Source: WTJY01 sp041568735
GTDB lineage: Bacteria > Chloroflexota > Anaerolineae > Promineifilales > Promineifilaceae
Assembly: GCA_041568735.1 (NCBI GenBank)
Contig: JBFFZG010000263.1
Span: 1-6,589, forward strand
DNA length: 6,589 nt
Direction of reading: 5' to 3'
Shown here: one piece after another, positions 1 through 5,710 of the stretch
How positions within the stretch are numbered: position 1 is the stretch's first letter
Layout: each line of letters starts with the position of its first letter
Made by a program: the position numbers and the translations under genes
Notes under the pieces: model-generated
Told to the model about the DNA's origin: nothing
The model's input: the letters and a program-made list of their open reading frames with translations, nothing else
Database searches by the model: none

Positions 1-32
1 CGGACGCTCATTTCGACGTTGGCATGGGGCAT
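1..32 (-). CDS. Start of an unidentified gene (N-terminus only)
   Basis: Only ten full codons are visible, reading MPHANVEMSV and then running off the window edge. The start is well supported: a GAGGAG Shine-Dalgarno at 41-46 lies 8 nt before the ATG at 32-30. The gene begins 45 nt after the stop of the STAS gene and in the same direction, so it is probably the next member of the partner-switching operon. Too little protein is visible to assign a family. A further regulator or an unrelated small protein are both possible. Confidence 0.6.
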   Translation of the reverse strand, partial: MPHANVEMSV

Positions 33-77
33 GATGTTTTCTCCTCGATCAATATCACAGGGTCGGAGGCGCGAGGA

Positions 78-443
78 TCAGGCGGTTTCCCGCAGGGCAG
101 ACGCCTCATCCGGGTAAATGCTCATAAAGTCGGCCAGCCGGGTAATGCGAAAGATCTCCTCGTAGTGGGGGCTGAGCCCGCAGGTGATGAGCCGGCGATG
201 GTCCCGGCGCGCCTGGGCCAAAAGGCCGACGATGAGGGCGATCCCAGTGCTGTTAATGTAATCGACGTCGCTGAAATTGAGCAGGATCGCGGCCGGGTTC
301 TGCTGGACGGCTTCCGCATAGGCCGCGTTGAGCGTCGCTTCCGCGAAGCCGTTGATCTCACCGTGGAGATCGATGATGGCCGTTCCCGGCCCGGACGCCG
401 GCCGGTGGCGAACGGTGGTTTCAAAGTCACGTACCGGTTTCAT
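78..443 (-). CDS. STAS-domain protein, anti-anti-sigma factor (RsbV/SpoIIAA) type
   Basis: This 121-residue protein is a single STAS domain, the usual size for anti-sigma factor antagonists. In the known families the unphosphorylated antagonist binds an RsbW-type kinase, which can phosphorylate it on a conserved serine; a SpoIIE/RsbU phosphatase reverses this. The domain shows the first strand and turn (IIDLHGEI, about 23-30), then DVDYINSTGIALIV (59-72), which carries the phospho-acceptor site. The probable acceptor is Ser65, followed by Thr66 as in RsbV. The residue before it is Asn64, where SpoIIAA and RsbV have Asp. The start at 443 is fixed by a GGAGGAG Shine-Dalgarno at 451-457 that overlaps the end of the phosphatase gene, 4 nt upstream of this ATG, so the two genes are tightly coupled. 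The kinase and phosphatase it needs are both present in that upstream gene. Identification of the fold is firm; the output target is unknown. Confidence 0.9.
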   Translation of the reverse strand: MKPVRDFETTVRHRPASGPGTAIIDLHGEINGFAEATLNAAYAEAVQQNPAAILLNFSDVDYINSTGIALIVGLLAQARRDHRRLITCGLSPHYEEIFRITRLADFMSIYPDEASALRETA

Positions 444-447
444 CTGG

Positions 448-2061
448 TTACTCCTCCAGCCGCATGATCAGTTCGATGGTGTGATGGGTTTCGTCGTGGT
501 AGACGTTCATTTCATCCACCATGTTTTGAATGAGAAAAAGCCCCCAGCCGCGCGGCGACTGCAAACCGGCCAGTTTGGCTTCCAGATCGGGCTCTTCGGC
601 CGCTGGAATGGGCGGGCCGCCCCCATGGTCGGTAATGCGCACGGCCAGGGCTTCTCCCTGGGTGGATTGCAAAAGTTCGATTTTGACGGGCAGGTCCTCC
701 TGGTATTTGTTGCCGTGCTCCATGGCGTTCATCGTCGCTTCGGCCACGGCCGTTTTCAGCTTGTCCAGGCGGGCAGCCGGCAGTCCCAGCTCGCTGGCCA
801 GGGCGCCCACTTTTTCCATCACCTGCCGCTCATTGCCGGGAGCGCTGGGGAATTCGAGCGAAGCCGCCGGCCGCCATGCCCGCGCCGCCTCCGGCTCCGG
901 ATCCTCCCCATCCCGGCCGGTGGAGCCGGATTCGACGCGCAGCGTGACCAGGGTGACATCGTCTTCCTGCTCCCAACCCGCGCCGGTGAAAGCGGCCAGC
1001 TGTCCCAGCAGATATTCGACCAGCGATCCATCATCTGCATGGCCGGCCAGGCAGCTCTGCACCCGGGGGAAGCCGAACATGCCCCCCTGCGGGTCGTGCG
1101 CTTCGGCCAGCCCATCGCTGTAAAAGAGGACTGTGTCACCGGCGGCCAGCATGACCTCTTTTTCCTCGTAGCGCATGCCGGGCATCAGCCCCAGCGGCAT
1201 CCCGGTCGCCCGCAGCTCCTCCACCCCGCCGGCGTGGCGCCGATAGGGGAGGTCGTGGCCGGCGTTGGCGTAGCGCAGGTGACCGGTGTCCGGGTTGAGG
1301 ACGGCATAGAGGCAGGTGACGAACATCCGCTGCGGAATTTCCTTGTGCAGCACCTCGTTGGTCCGCTCGAGCACCTGACCCGGTGCGACTATGCGCTCGG
1401 CGGCCGCCCGCAGGATGCTGCGCGTGGTGGCCATCACCAGGGCGGCCGGCACCCCCTTGTCGGTGACGTCGCCAATGACGAGGCCGACGTGGCCGTCGTC
1501 AAAATAGATGAAATCGTAAAAGTCTCCCCCCACTTCGCGAGCCGGCTGGTAGTAGGCGTCGATGGCGTAGCCGGCCAGGTGCGGCACCTCCTGAGGCAGC
1601 AGCGTTTGCTGAATGATGCGGGCCACCCGCAGCTCCTGTTCAATGCGCTCCCGCTCGCGGGCTTCGGCCTGCTGCTGGCGGACGAGCTGGGCGACCCGCA
1701 CGGCCGGGGCGGCCTGGGTGGCCAGGTCCTGCAGCAGCTTGCGATCGTCGCTGGAATAATCCTGCTCGCTCAACCGGGGGCCGAGGTTGATCAGCCCGAT
1801 CAGCTCGCCCTGGCTGACCAGCGGCACGACGAGCTGAATCCCGGCCTCGCGCAGCTGCCTGAGGGCGGGCGAATCGAGCTGCAGCCGGGCCGGCTCTAAA
1901 ACCCCGGAGTTCTGCTGGAGATAGGCCAGCAGCGGATCGTTCGGCGCGATATCCAGGTCAAAAGCCTGAACCTGGGTCATCTCCTGCGCCGGCGCTCTGT
2001 CTGAAACGTCCGAGGTGTCCTTGTTCTTATTGCGGTTGCGCCAGAATGCTAAGGTTGCCAT
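448..2061 (-). CDS. SpoIIE/RsbU-type serine phosphatase fused to an RsbW-like HATPase, with partial GAF
   Basis: A 537-residue cytoplasmic protein that joins both enzymes of a partner switch. Residues about 55-125 look like the second half of a GAF domain (QLVVPLVSQGELIGLINLG at 76-94). Residues 125-156 form a charged, probably coiled-coil linker. A SpoIIE-type PP2C domain spans about 157-376, with metal-binding motifs GGDFYD (Asp180, Asp183), GDVTDKG (Asp198), SDG (Asp316) and EDD (367-368), so it should be active. After a Gly/Glu/Pro-rich linker (377-398), residues about 400-535 form a GHKL ATPase like RsbW/SpoIIAB: N-box EATMNAMEHGN (Glu441, Asn445), G1 DHGGG (478-482), G2 RGWGL (504-508). 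The expected substrate for both activities is the STAS protein encoded 4 nt downstream. The ATG at 2061 has a modest AAAGG upstream; a second in-frame ATG at 1980 has AGGAG directly against it, too close for normal use. M. tuberculosis Rv1364c is a known related fusion of such modules. Confidence 0.9.
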   Translation of the reverse strand: MATLAFWRNRNKNKDTSDVSDRAPAQEMTQVQAFDLDIAPNDPLLAYLQQNSGVLEPARLQLDSPALRQLREAGIQLVVPLVSQGELIGLINLGPRLSEQDYSSDDRKLLQDLATQAAPAVRVAQLVRQQQAEARERERIEQELRVARIIQQTLLPQEVPHLAGYAIDAYYQPAREVGGDFYDFIYFDDGHVGLVIGDVTDKGVPAALVMATTRSILRAAAERIVAPGQVLERTNEVLHKEIPQRMFVTCLYAVLNPDTGHLRYANAGHDLPYRRHAGGVEELRATGMPLGLMPGMRYEEKEVMLAAGDTVLFYSDGLAEAHDPQGGMFGFPRVQSCLAGHADDGSLVEYLLGQLAAFTGAGWEQEDDVTLVTLRVESGSTGRDGEDPEPEAARAWRPAASLEFPSAPGNERQVMEKVGALASELGLPAARLDKLKTAVAEATMNAMEHGNKYQEDLPVKIELLQSTQGEALAVRITDHGGGPPIPAAEEPDLEAKLAGLQSPRGWGLFLIQNMVDEMNVYHDETHHTIELIMRLEE

Positions 2062-2070
2062 AGTGCCTTT

Positions 2071-2106
2071 ACTTTAGCATGGGATCGTCTTCTGATCGTT
2101 ACGAAA
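2071..2106 (-). promoter_or_regulatory. Promoter-like block P1 before the phosphatase-kinase gene
   Basis: Read on the minus strand, the block starts TTTCGTAACGAT, continues to AGACGA, and 6 nt further has TGCTAAAGT, which resembles an extended -10 element (TGn plus TAAAGT). The same arrangement occurs at 5096-5131 before the membrane protein gene, with 19 of the first 21 bases identical and the TGn-TA-n-n-GT element at the same distance. If 2071-2076 is a real -10, transcription would start about 2-4 nt before the ATG at 2061, giving a nearly leaderless message. The conserved part also contains a small inverted repeat, TCGT-n-ACGA, so it could be an operator instead of, or as well as, a promoter. 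Confidence 0.5.
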
Positions 2107-2117
2107 AAAACAGTTTC

Positions 2118-2208
2118 GAGTACTGAGTACCGAGTACCGAGTTCCGAGTTCCGAGTGGAAAGTGGAAAGTGGAAAGTGGAAAGTGGAAAGTGGAAAGTGG
2201 AAAGAGAA
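2118..2208. repeat. Tandem heptamer array A (AAGTGGA and variants)
   Basis: This is an unbroken run of 7-bp units. Reading the plus strand: GAGTACT once, GAGTACC twice, GAGTTCC twice, GAGTGGA once, then six perfect AAGTGGA copies (2160-2201) and a decayed AAGAGAA. The units change stepwise along the array, as expected from slippage and local duplication. It lies in the gap between the globin-Rieske gene and the phosphatase gene, just upstream of block P1. Short heptamer arrays of this kind are known from filamentous cyanobacteria and some Chloroflexota. Small plus-strand reading frames across it (for example 2155-2391) are repeat artefacts. Confidence 0.95.
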
Positions 2209-2250
2209 GAGGATCCTGGTTCACGGGGGAGCTGTCGGGTTCCGACACCT

Positions 2251-2320
2251 GTTCCCTGTTCCCTGTTCCCCGTTCCCCGTTCCCCGTTCCCTGTTCCCTA
2301 TTCCCCGTTCCCTATTCCTC
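2251..2320. repeat. Tandem heptamer array B (GTTCCCT/GTTCCCC), running into the end of a gene
   Basis: Ten consecutive 7-bp units on the plus strand: GTTCCCT twice, GTTCCCC three times, GTTCCCT twice, ATTCCCC, GTTCCCT, ATTCCTC. The last units overlap the 3' end of the globin-Rieske gene: the stop codon (TAG on the minus strand, 2314-2312) and the two final Glu codons lie inside the repeat. The array is separated from array A by about 42 bp and has the same 7-bp period but a different unit. In the minus-strand transcript array B is purine-rich (GGGAA repeated) and array A is pyrimidine-rich (UUUCC repeated). Confidence 0.95.
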
Positions 2321-3658
2321 GATCCGCCCGATGCCATTTTCGACGACGACCCGGTAGGTGCGGACGGGTTTCTTGGCCGGGCCGCAGGTGACCGCGCCGG
2401 TGATGACGTTGAAGCAGGAATCGTGCCAGGGGCAGATGATCTCCTCGCCGTTCAGCCTTCCTTCACTGAGGGGGCCGCCCACGTGGGTGCAGCGCTCGTG
2501 GGTGGCGTAGAAGGCGCCGTCGACGTTGTAGACGGCGACCGGTTCCCCCTGGAAAAACAGCCGGATGACGGTGCCCGGGGGGACTTCATCCACGGGGAAT
2601 TCATTTTCGGCCAGCCCGGGGGCGGCCCCCGGAGCGAGGGGCGCCCCCGCCAGCGGGCCGTCGAGATTGATTTCAAACTCGTCCCGCAGAAAGAACGGGA
2701 TCCGCACGTAGACCTCGTCCCCGCGAATTTCGACCGGGTACATCGGCAGGCGAGCGTTTCGGTCGAGGAGCAGGACGCCATCGGTCACATTGTACTGGTA
2801 GCCGTGCCACGGGCAGGTCAGCGTGTTTCCCTCCAGCGGGCCGGTGCAGACCGGCCCTCCCCGATGGAGACAGCTGTTGTGCAGGGCGTACCAGCCTCCC
2901 TGGTGGTGGAAGACGCCGATTGACAGGTCATCGACCTGGATCAGCTTGCGCTGGCCGTCGGGGATCTCGTCGACCCGGCCGACGAGCACCTCCCGGTATT
3001 CGATGGAGCGGGCGACTCCGAGCGATTTTTCGTAGGCTTCAATGGCCAGCTTATGCACCTCGGCGCCGTCGATAGGGCGCAGTTCGCCTGCAATTTCGGG
3101 TTCTTTCTCCTGGCTGTAGCTGCGGGCCAGCATCTCCAGGATGACCATCATCAGGAGCCCCCAGCCGCGGGCGGCCCGGCTTTCCAGCTCGGGGTCGATC
3201 TCGCGCAGCTCCTTGGCCAGGGCGGCCGTGATCTGCTGCTGCATGAAGCCGACCATGCCGATGACATAGCGTTCGGGGATGTAGATTTTGGGATCGGCCC
3301 CCTGGGAGGTGTGGGCCCGGCCGACGTAGTCGACGTAGCGGGCGAAATCGTCATCGTAGTCGCCGGAGGCGGCCCGCCGCCAGAAGTGGGTCTGGTGGTG
3401 CATGCGCAGCTCCAGGTTATCCCGGTCGATCGTCCCATCTTTTTTTAAGAAGGGCTGCCGGGTGGCCGGGAAGCGGAGCAGCTGGGTGTAGAAGGCGGCC
3501 ACGATGGTCGGAATGTGGGCTTCGATGACGAAGCGGCTGTCCCGGATGGCGGCCGCGTCTTCGGCCGTGAAGCCGACAAAATCGGCCATGTAGCGGAAAA
3601 AGCGGCCGGCTTCGGCCGATCCCCGTTTGAACCGCTCCTGTGTGGATTGTTCGTTCAT
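2312..3658 (-). CDS. Protoglobin fused to two Rieske [2Fe-2S] domains
   Basis: A 448-residue soluble protein with three domains. Residues about 12-185 form a protoglobin/globin-coupled-sensor haem domain: FFRYMADFVGF near the start, FYTQLLRFPATRQPF in the middle, and VGRAHTSQGADP with His116 as the likely proximal haem ligand. After a linker, Rieske domain 1 (about 221-320) has Cys263-Leu-His265 and Cys282-Pro-Trp-His285. Rieske domain 2 (about 352-446) has Cys390-Thr-His392 and Cys409-Pro-Trp-His412. Both ligand sets are complete and spaced identically, resembling ferredoxin or NirD-like Rieske proteins. Cys415 and Cys425 in domain 2 are extra. No flavin or NAD domain is present, so electrons would need an outside donor. 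The start at 3658 has AAGGAG 7 nt upstream and overlaps the stop of the membrane protein gene (ATGA), so the two are coupled. Possible roles are nitric oxide or oxygen chemistry with Rieske electron supply, or gas/redox sensing. The domains are clear; the function is not known. Confidence 0.92.
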   Translation of the reverse strand: MNEQSTQERFKRGSAEAGRFFRYMADFVGFTAEDAAAIRDSRFVIEAHIPTIVAAFYTQLLRFPATRQPFLKKDGTIDRDNLELRMHHQTHFWRRAASGDYDDDFARYVDYVGRAHTSQGADPKIYIPERYVIGMVGFMQQQITAALAKELREIDPELESRAARGWGLLMMVILEMLARSYSQEKEPEIAGELRPIDGAEVHKLAIEAYEKSLGVARSIEYREVLVGRVDEIPDGQRKLIQVDDLSIGVFHHQGGWYALHNSCLHRGGPVCTGPLEGNTLTCPWHGYQYNVTDGVLLLDRNARLPMYPVEIRGDEVYVRIPFFLRDEFEINLDGPLAGAPLAPGAAPGLAENEFPVDEVPPGTVIRLFFQGEPVAVYNVDGAFYATHERCTHVGGPLSEGRLNGEEIICPWHDSCFNVITGAVTCGPAKKPVRTYRVVVENGIGRIEE

Positions 3659-4941
3659 CGATGATCTCCTTGGACGTGAAAATGATTCTTGAGCCAGAGG
3701 GAGGTTTGCTCCGGTCGAAGGGATTCACGGATGGCCGTCATAAGTTCGTCGATCACTCGAGACAGCTCCACTTCATCGCGCGCGACCCGGGCGAAACGCG
3801 CCAGGATTCGAGCCGGGTCGTAGCGGGTGCGGAAAAAGCGGCGGTCGATCCATTTTTGCAGAAATCGACGCAGGGGCTGAAACAGCCCGGCGATCAGGAG
3901 GGTAGAGAGAACCAGCACCAGGGGGGAATCCTCTCCGACCGCGGCCGCCAAAAGGCGCTGCAGCAGCAGAACCGATCCCAGATAGACCCCGCCGAGCAGC
4001 CCGCTCAATCCCGTGTACAGAAGGGTGCGCCGGATGACCAGGTCGATATCCCAGAGATGGAAGCGCAGGATAGCGATGGCAATGGCGATCGGGACGAGGG
4101 TGAACAACGGGATAAGAAGCAGAGCGCTGGCGATGTAGAACAGAAACTGCGCTTGACTCTCATCGGGGAAAAACGAGCCCGTGAAGGCGAAAAGAACGAT
4201 GGCCGCCAGGTTCAGCAGGAGGCTGAAAGTTACCCACTTGATCTGCTGCCGTTGGACGGGCCGGGCGACCCGGAAATAGCGATAGGCCTGGGCCAGACCG
4301 AGGCTTCCCAGCAGTCCGACCCAGAGTAAAAAGAGGACGGCCGGCGGCCATTGGCCGGGCGAGAATGGGTGGTCGATCGGGAAGATGGCAAAGGAGAGCA
4401 TCAGGCCGATCCAGAGGGCCGGCAGCCAGCGAGTCCAGCGAGGGACGAAGCGGCCGTCCGGAAACAGATAAAACAGCAGGGGAAGGATCAGGATCTGCAG
4501 GATGAAGACGAAGACCCGGAACCAGACAAGAGGGCCGGCTTCTGGCAGCAGGGTATGGGGAATTCGGGAGATGCTCCAGGCAAAGAGCAGCAGGGCGATC
4601 GAGACCAGCATCGCCATCCAATCATTCGAGCGGAGAATAAAAATCGCGCTGCCGATGAGAAAAAATCCGAAGGTGAAGGGAAGGGCCAGGGCGATCATAA
4701 TCGCGGCGAACTGACCGGCAGTCCAGCCCAGATCCACCAGGATCGGCCGGAGCTGGGCGGCCGACCAGCCGAACGTATGCTCGGCATACGATAAGTCGAG
4801 AAGGCTCCGGTAAAACGAGGGAATTGCGGCCAGGATTGTGCCCAGGAGCAGGCCGTAGAGGCCGATCCATCCGCAGCGGGCGATAAGCAGCGGGATTCCC
4901 CGGAGAAGGGTGAGTGGTTGGTTCTGGGTGGCGATTGTCAT
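3655..4941 (-). CDS. Multi-spanning membrane protein, sensor-module type without output domain
   Basis: A 428-residue integral membrane protein with about ten hydrophobic segments (roughly 18-42, 74-102, 107-125, 138-160, 172-189, 198-217, 233-256, 264-292, 305-329, 338-355). Landmarks are FPDGRFVPRW (160-169), RQQIKWV (231-237) and WDIDLVIRRTLLYTG (297-311). The cytoplasmic tail has the pattern RRFFRTRYDPARIL (368-380) and ends SLWLK (414-418). I recognise this layout from the N-terminal part of Chloroflexota and actinobacterial sensor kinases and phosphatases, where GAF, HATPase or SpoIIE domains follow; here the protein stops about ten residues later. The start at 4941 is the first ATG after an in-frame TAG, with a GGGGG purine run only 2 nt upstream, unusually close. 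It overlaps the globin-Rieske gene by four bases. A role as membrane sensor or docking partner for that protein is inferred from the overlap alone. Confidence 0.75.
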   Translation of the reverse strand: MTIATQNQPLTLLRGIPLLIARCGWIGLYGLLLGTILAAIPSFYRSLLDLSYAEHTFGWSAAQLRPILVDLGWTAGQFAAIMIALALPFTFGFFLIGSAIFILRSNDWMAMLVSIALLLFAWSISRIPHTLLPEAGPLVWFRVFVFILQILILPLLFYLFPDGRFVPRWTRWLPALWIGLMLSFAIFPIDHPFSPGQWPPAVLFLLWVGLLGSLGLAQAYRYFRVARPVQRQQIKWVTFSLLLNLAAIVLFAFTGSFFPDESQAQFLFYIASALLLIPLFTLVPIAIAIAILRFHLWDIDLVIRRTLLYTGLSGLLGGVYLGSVLLLQRLLAAAVGEDSPLVLVLSTLLIAGLFQPLRRFLQKWIDRRFFRTRYDPARILARFARVARDEVELSRVIDELMTAIRESLRPEQTSLWLKNHFHVQGDHR

Positions 4942-4969
4942 GACCCCCTACCAGCCGCCGCATCCCAAG

Positions 4970-5045
4970 AAAAAAAAACAGTCAGTGCAGCCGTCAGCCA
5001 GGCTGCACCTTCTGCGGGCTTAGAGTGCTTGTTCCGATTTGACTG
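4970..5045 (-). terminator. Terminator-like leader structure (possible attenuator)
   Basis: On the minus strand a perfect 8-bp stem (GTGCAGCC / GGCTGCAC at 5008-5001 and 4992-4985, 8-nt loop) is followed by TGACTG (4984-4979) and then nine T residues (4978-4970). The TGACTG can also pair with CAGTCA at 5045-5040, placing a second stem directly against the T-run, with 31 nt and the first hairpin enclosed. The structure lies between the promoter-like block at 5096-5131 and the membrane protein start at 4941, so it is placed to end transcription early in the leader. It could instead terminate transcription coming from the VOC gene, whose stop is at 5192. Confidence 0.5.
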
Positions 5046-5095
5046 GACCATAAACAGCGGATAACCGTCAGAAAAAAGGGGCTGCCTTTTCCCTA

Positions 5096-5131
5096 ACCAT
5101 ATCAGCCATTCGTCTGCTCATCGTTACGAAA
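5096..5131 (-). promoter_or_regulatory. Promoter-like block P2 before the membrane-globin-Rieske unit
   Basis: This is the partner of the block at 2071-2106. On the minus strand it reads TTTCGTAACGAT, then AGACGA, then after 6 nt TGATATGGT, which resembles an extended -10 (TGn plus TATGGT, 5101-5096). The first 21 bases match the other copy at 19 positions. A start about 7 nt after the -10 would give a leader of roughly 150 nt before the ATG at 4941, enough to contain the hairpin and T-run at 4970-5045. No good -35 matching TTGACA is seen at the standard distance, so another sigma factor or an activator would be expected. Confidence 0.5.
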
Positions 5132-5191
5132 TCACGGCAGAAACCAGATTGAGGGGTCTCGTTTTCGTTTTCTTAACCCGCCGGCCGCCGT

Positions 5192-5599
5192 TTATCCGGC
5201 CAGCGGCGCCGAGAGTTCGATCTGGATGTTGTCCGGATCGCGAAAGGCGAGCACCGAAATGCCGAAAGCCGGCAGCGGATTAATCTCACCGTGGTCGATC
5301 CCCAGGGCGTCGAAATGGCGCATCGCCGCCTCGAGATCGGCCTGGGAATCGACGCTGAAGCTGACGTGGTCGAGGCCGATCCGGTTTTCGTTGAAGCGGT
5401 CATTGGGAATGGCCCGGTCCGGGTCTGGCCCGGGGGAGAGGGCCAGGATAAAGCTGCCGTTGCTCATCAGGGCGCGCGGTCCAAAATCGCCGACGAACTT
5501 GAAATTCAGAGCGGTCGCATAGAAATCCCGCGAGCGCTGCACATCGCTGACGGTCAGGGTAACGTGGTGCACGGCCGCCGTGCGAACGGGGTTGGTCAT
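5192..5599 (-). CDS. VOC (glyoxalase/extradiol dioxygenase fold) family protein
   Basis: A 135-residue protein with the paired beta-alpha-beta-beta-beta modules of the vicinal oxygen chelate superfamily. Module 1 begins VHHVTLTVSDVQRSRDFY (10-27); module 2 begins LDHVSFSV (76-83) and ends FRDPDNIQIELSAP (119-132). His12, His78 and Glu128 sit where this superfamily binds its catalytic metal, so it is probably an active metalloenzyme. The substrate cannot be read from the sequence: glyoxalase, dioxygenase and antibiotic-resistance proteins all share this fold. The ATG at 5599 is chosen because AGGAGG lies 8 nt upstream. A longer frame from a GTG at 5695 would add 32 Pro/Gly/Ala-rich residues without homology to the fold. 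The gene appears to be a single unit and shows no clear functional link to its neighbours. Confidence 0.85.
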   Translation of the reverse strand: MTNPVRTAAVHHVTLTVSDVQRSRDFYATALNFKFVGDFGPRALMSNGSFILALSPGPDPDRAIPNDRFNENRIGLDHVSFSVDSQADLEAAMRHFDALGIDHGEINPLPAFGISVLAFRDPDNIQIELSAPLAG

Positions 5600-5607
5600 G
5601 AGAAGTG

Positions 5608-5613
5608 CCTCCT
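5608..5613 (-). promoter_or_regulatory. Ribosome binding site that fixes the VOC gene start
   Basis: A perfect AGGAGG on the minus strand lies 8 nt before the ATG at 5599. It decides against the upstream in-frame GTG at 5695, which has no comparable site. Confidence 0.85.
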
Positions 5614-5621
5614 CGTTGGCT

Positions 5622-5651
5622 GCCTGCCGGCCGCTGGCCCCACCGGCAGGC
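5622..5651 (-). promoter_or_regulatory. GC-rich hairpin in the VOC leader
   Basis: The nine bases GCCTGCCGG at 5622-5630 are the exact reverse complement of 5643-5651, with a 12-nt loop between them. The hairpin ends 8 bp upstream of the AGGAGG ribosome binding site of the VOC gene and has no T-run after it. As an RNA it would be stable and close enough to influence ribosome access. In DNA this GC-rich, a chance 9-bp stem is also possible. Confidence 0.4.
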
Positions 5652-5710
5652 CTGGGACCGGGGAGTGCGGATTGGAGAGGGGACGGCCGGTCCACGTGGG
5701 TTGTTCTTTC

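Noticed and set aside
328..1899. A 523-codon open frame on the plus strand
   Set aside because: It lies opposite the phosphatase-kinase gene, has no recognisable domain and a His/Gly/Arg-rich composition typical of the reverse strand of a GC-rich gene. The minus-strand protein has clear PP2C and HATPase motifs.
2104..2125. Terminator for the globin-Rieske gene (CAGT/ACTG stem plus seven T residues on the minus strand)
   Set aside because: The stem is only 4 bp with a 7-nt loop, and the T-run runs into the promoter-like block P1. It may contribute weakly but I would not call it a terminator.
2118..2320. CRISPR array
   Set aside because: The units are contiguous 7-mers without spacers; this is a simple tandem repeat.
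2162..2923. A 253-codon plus-strand frame beginning in the heptamer array
   Set aside because: Its first residues are a translation of the repeats (MESGKWKVESGKW) and the rest is antisense to the Rieske domains.
3640..4794. Plus-strand frames at 3640-4329 and 4351-4794
   Set aside because: Both are antisense to the membrane protein and are Gln/Asp/Gly-rich shadows of hydrophobic codons.
5600..5695. A 32-residue N-terminal extension of the VOC protein from GTG at 5695
   Set aside because: No ribosome site at the GTG, low-complexity Pro/Gly/Ala residues outside the fold, and a perfect AGGAGG before the ATG at 5599.
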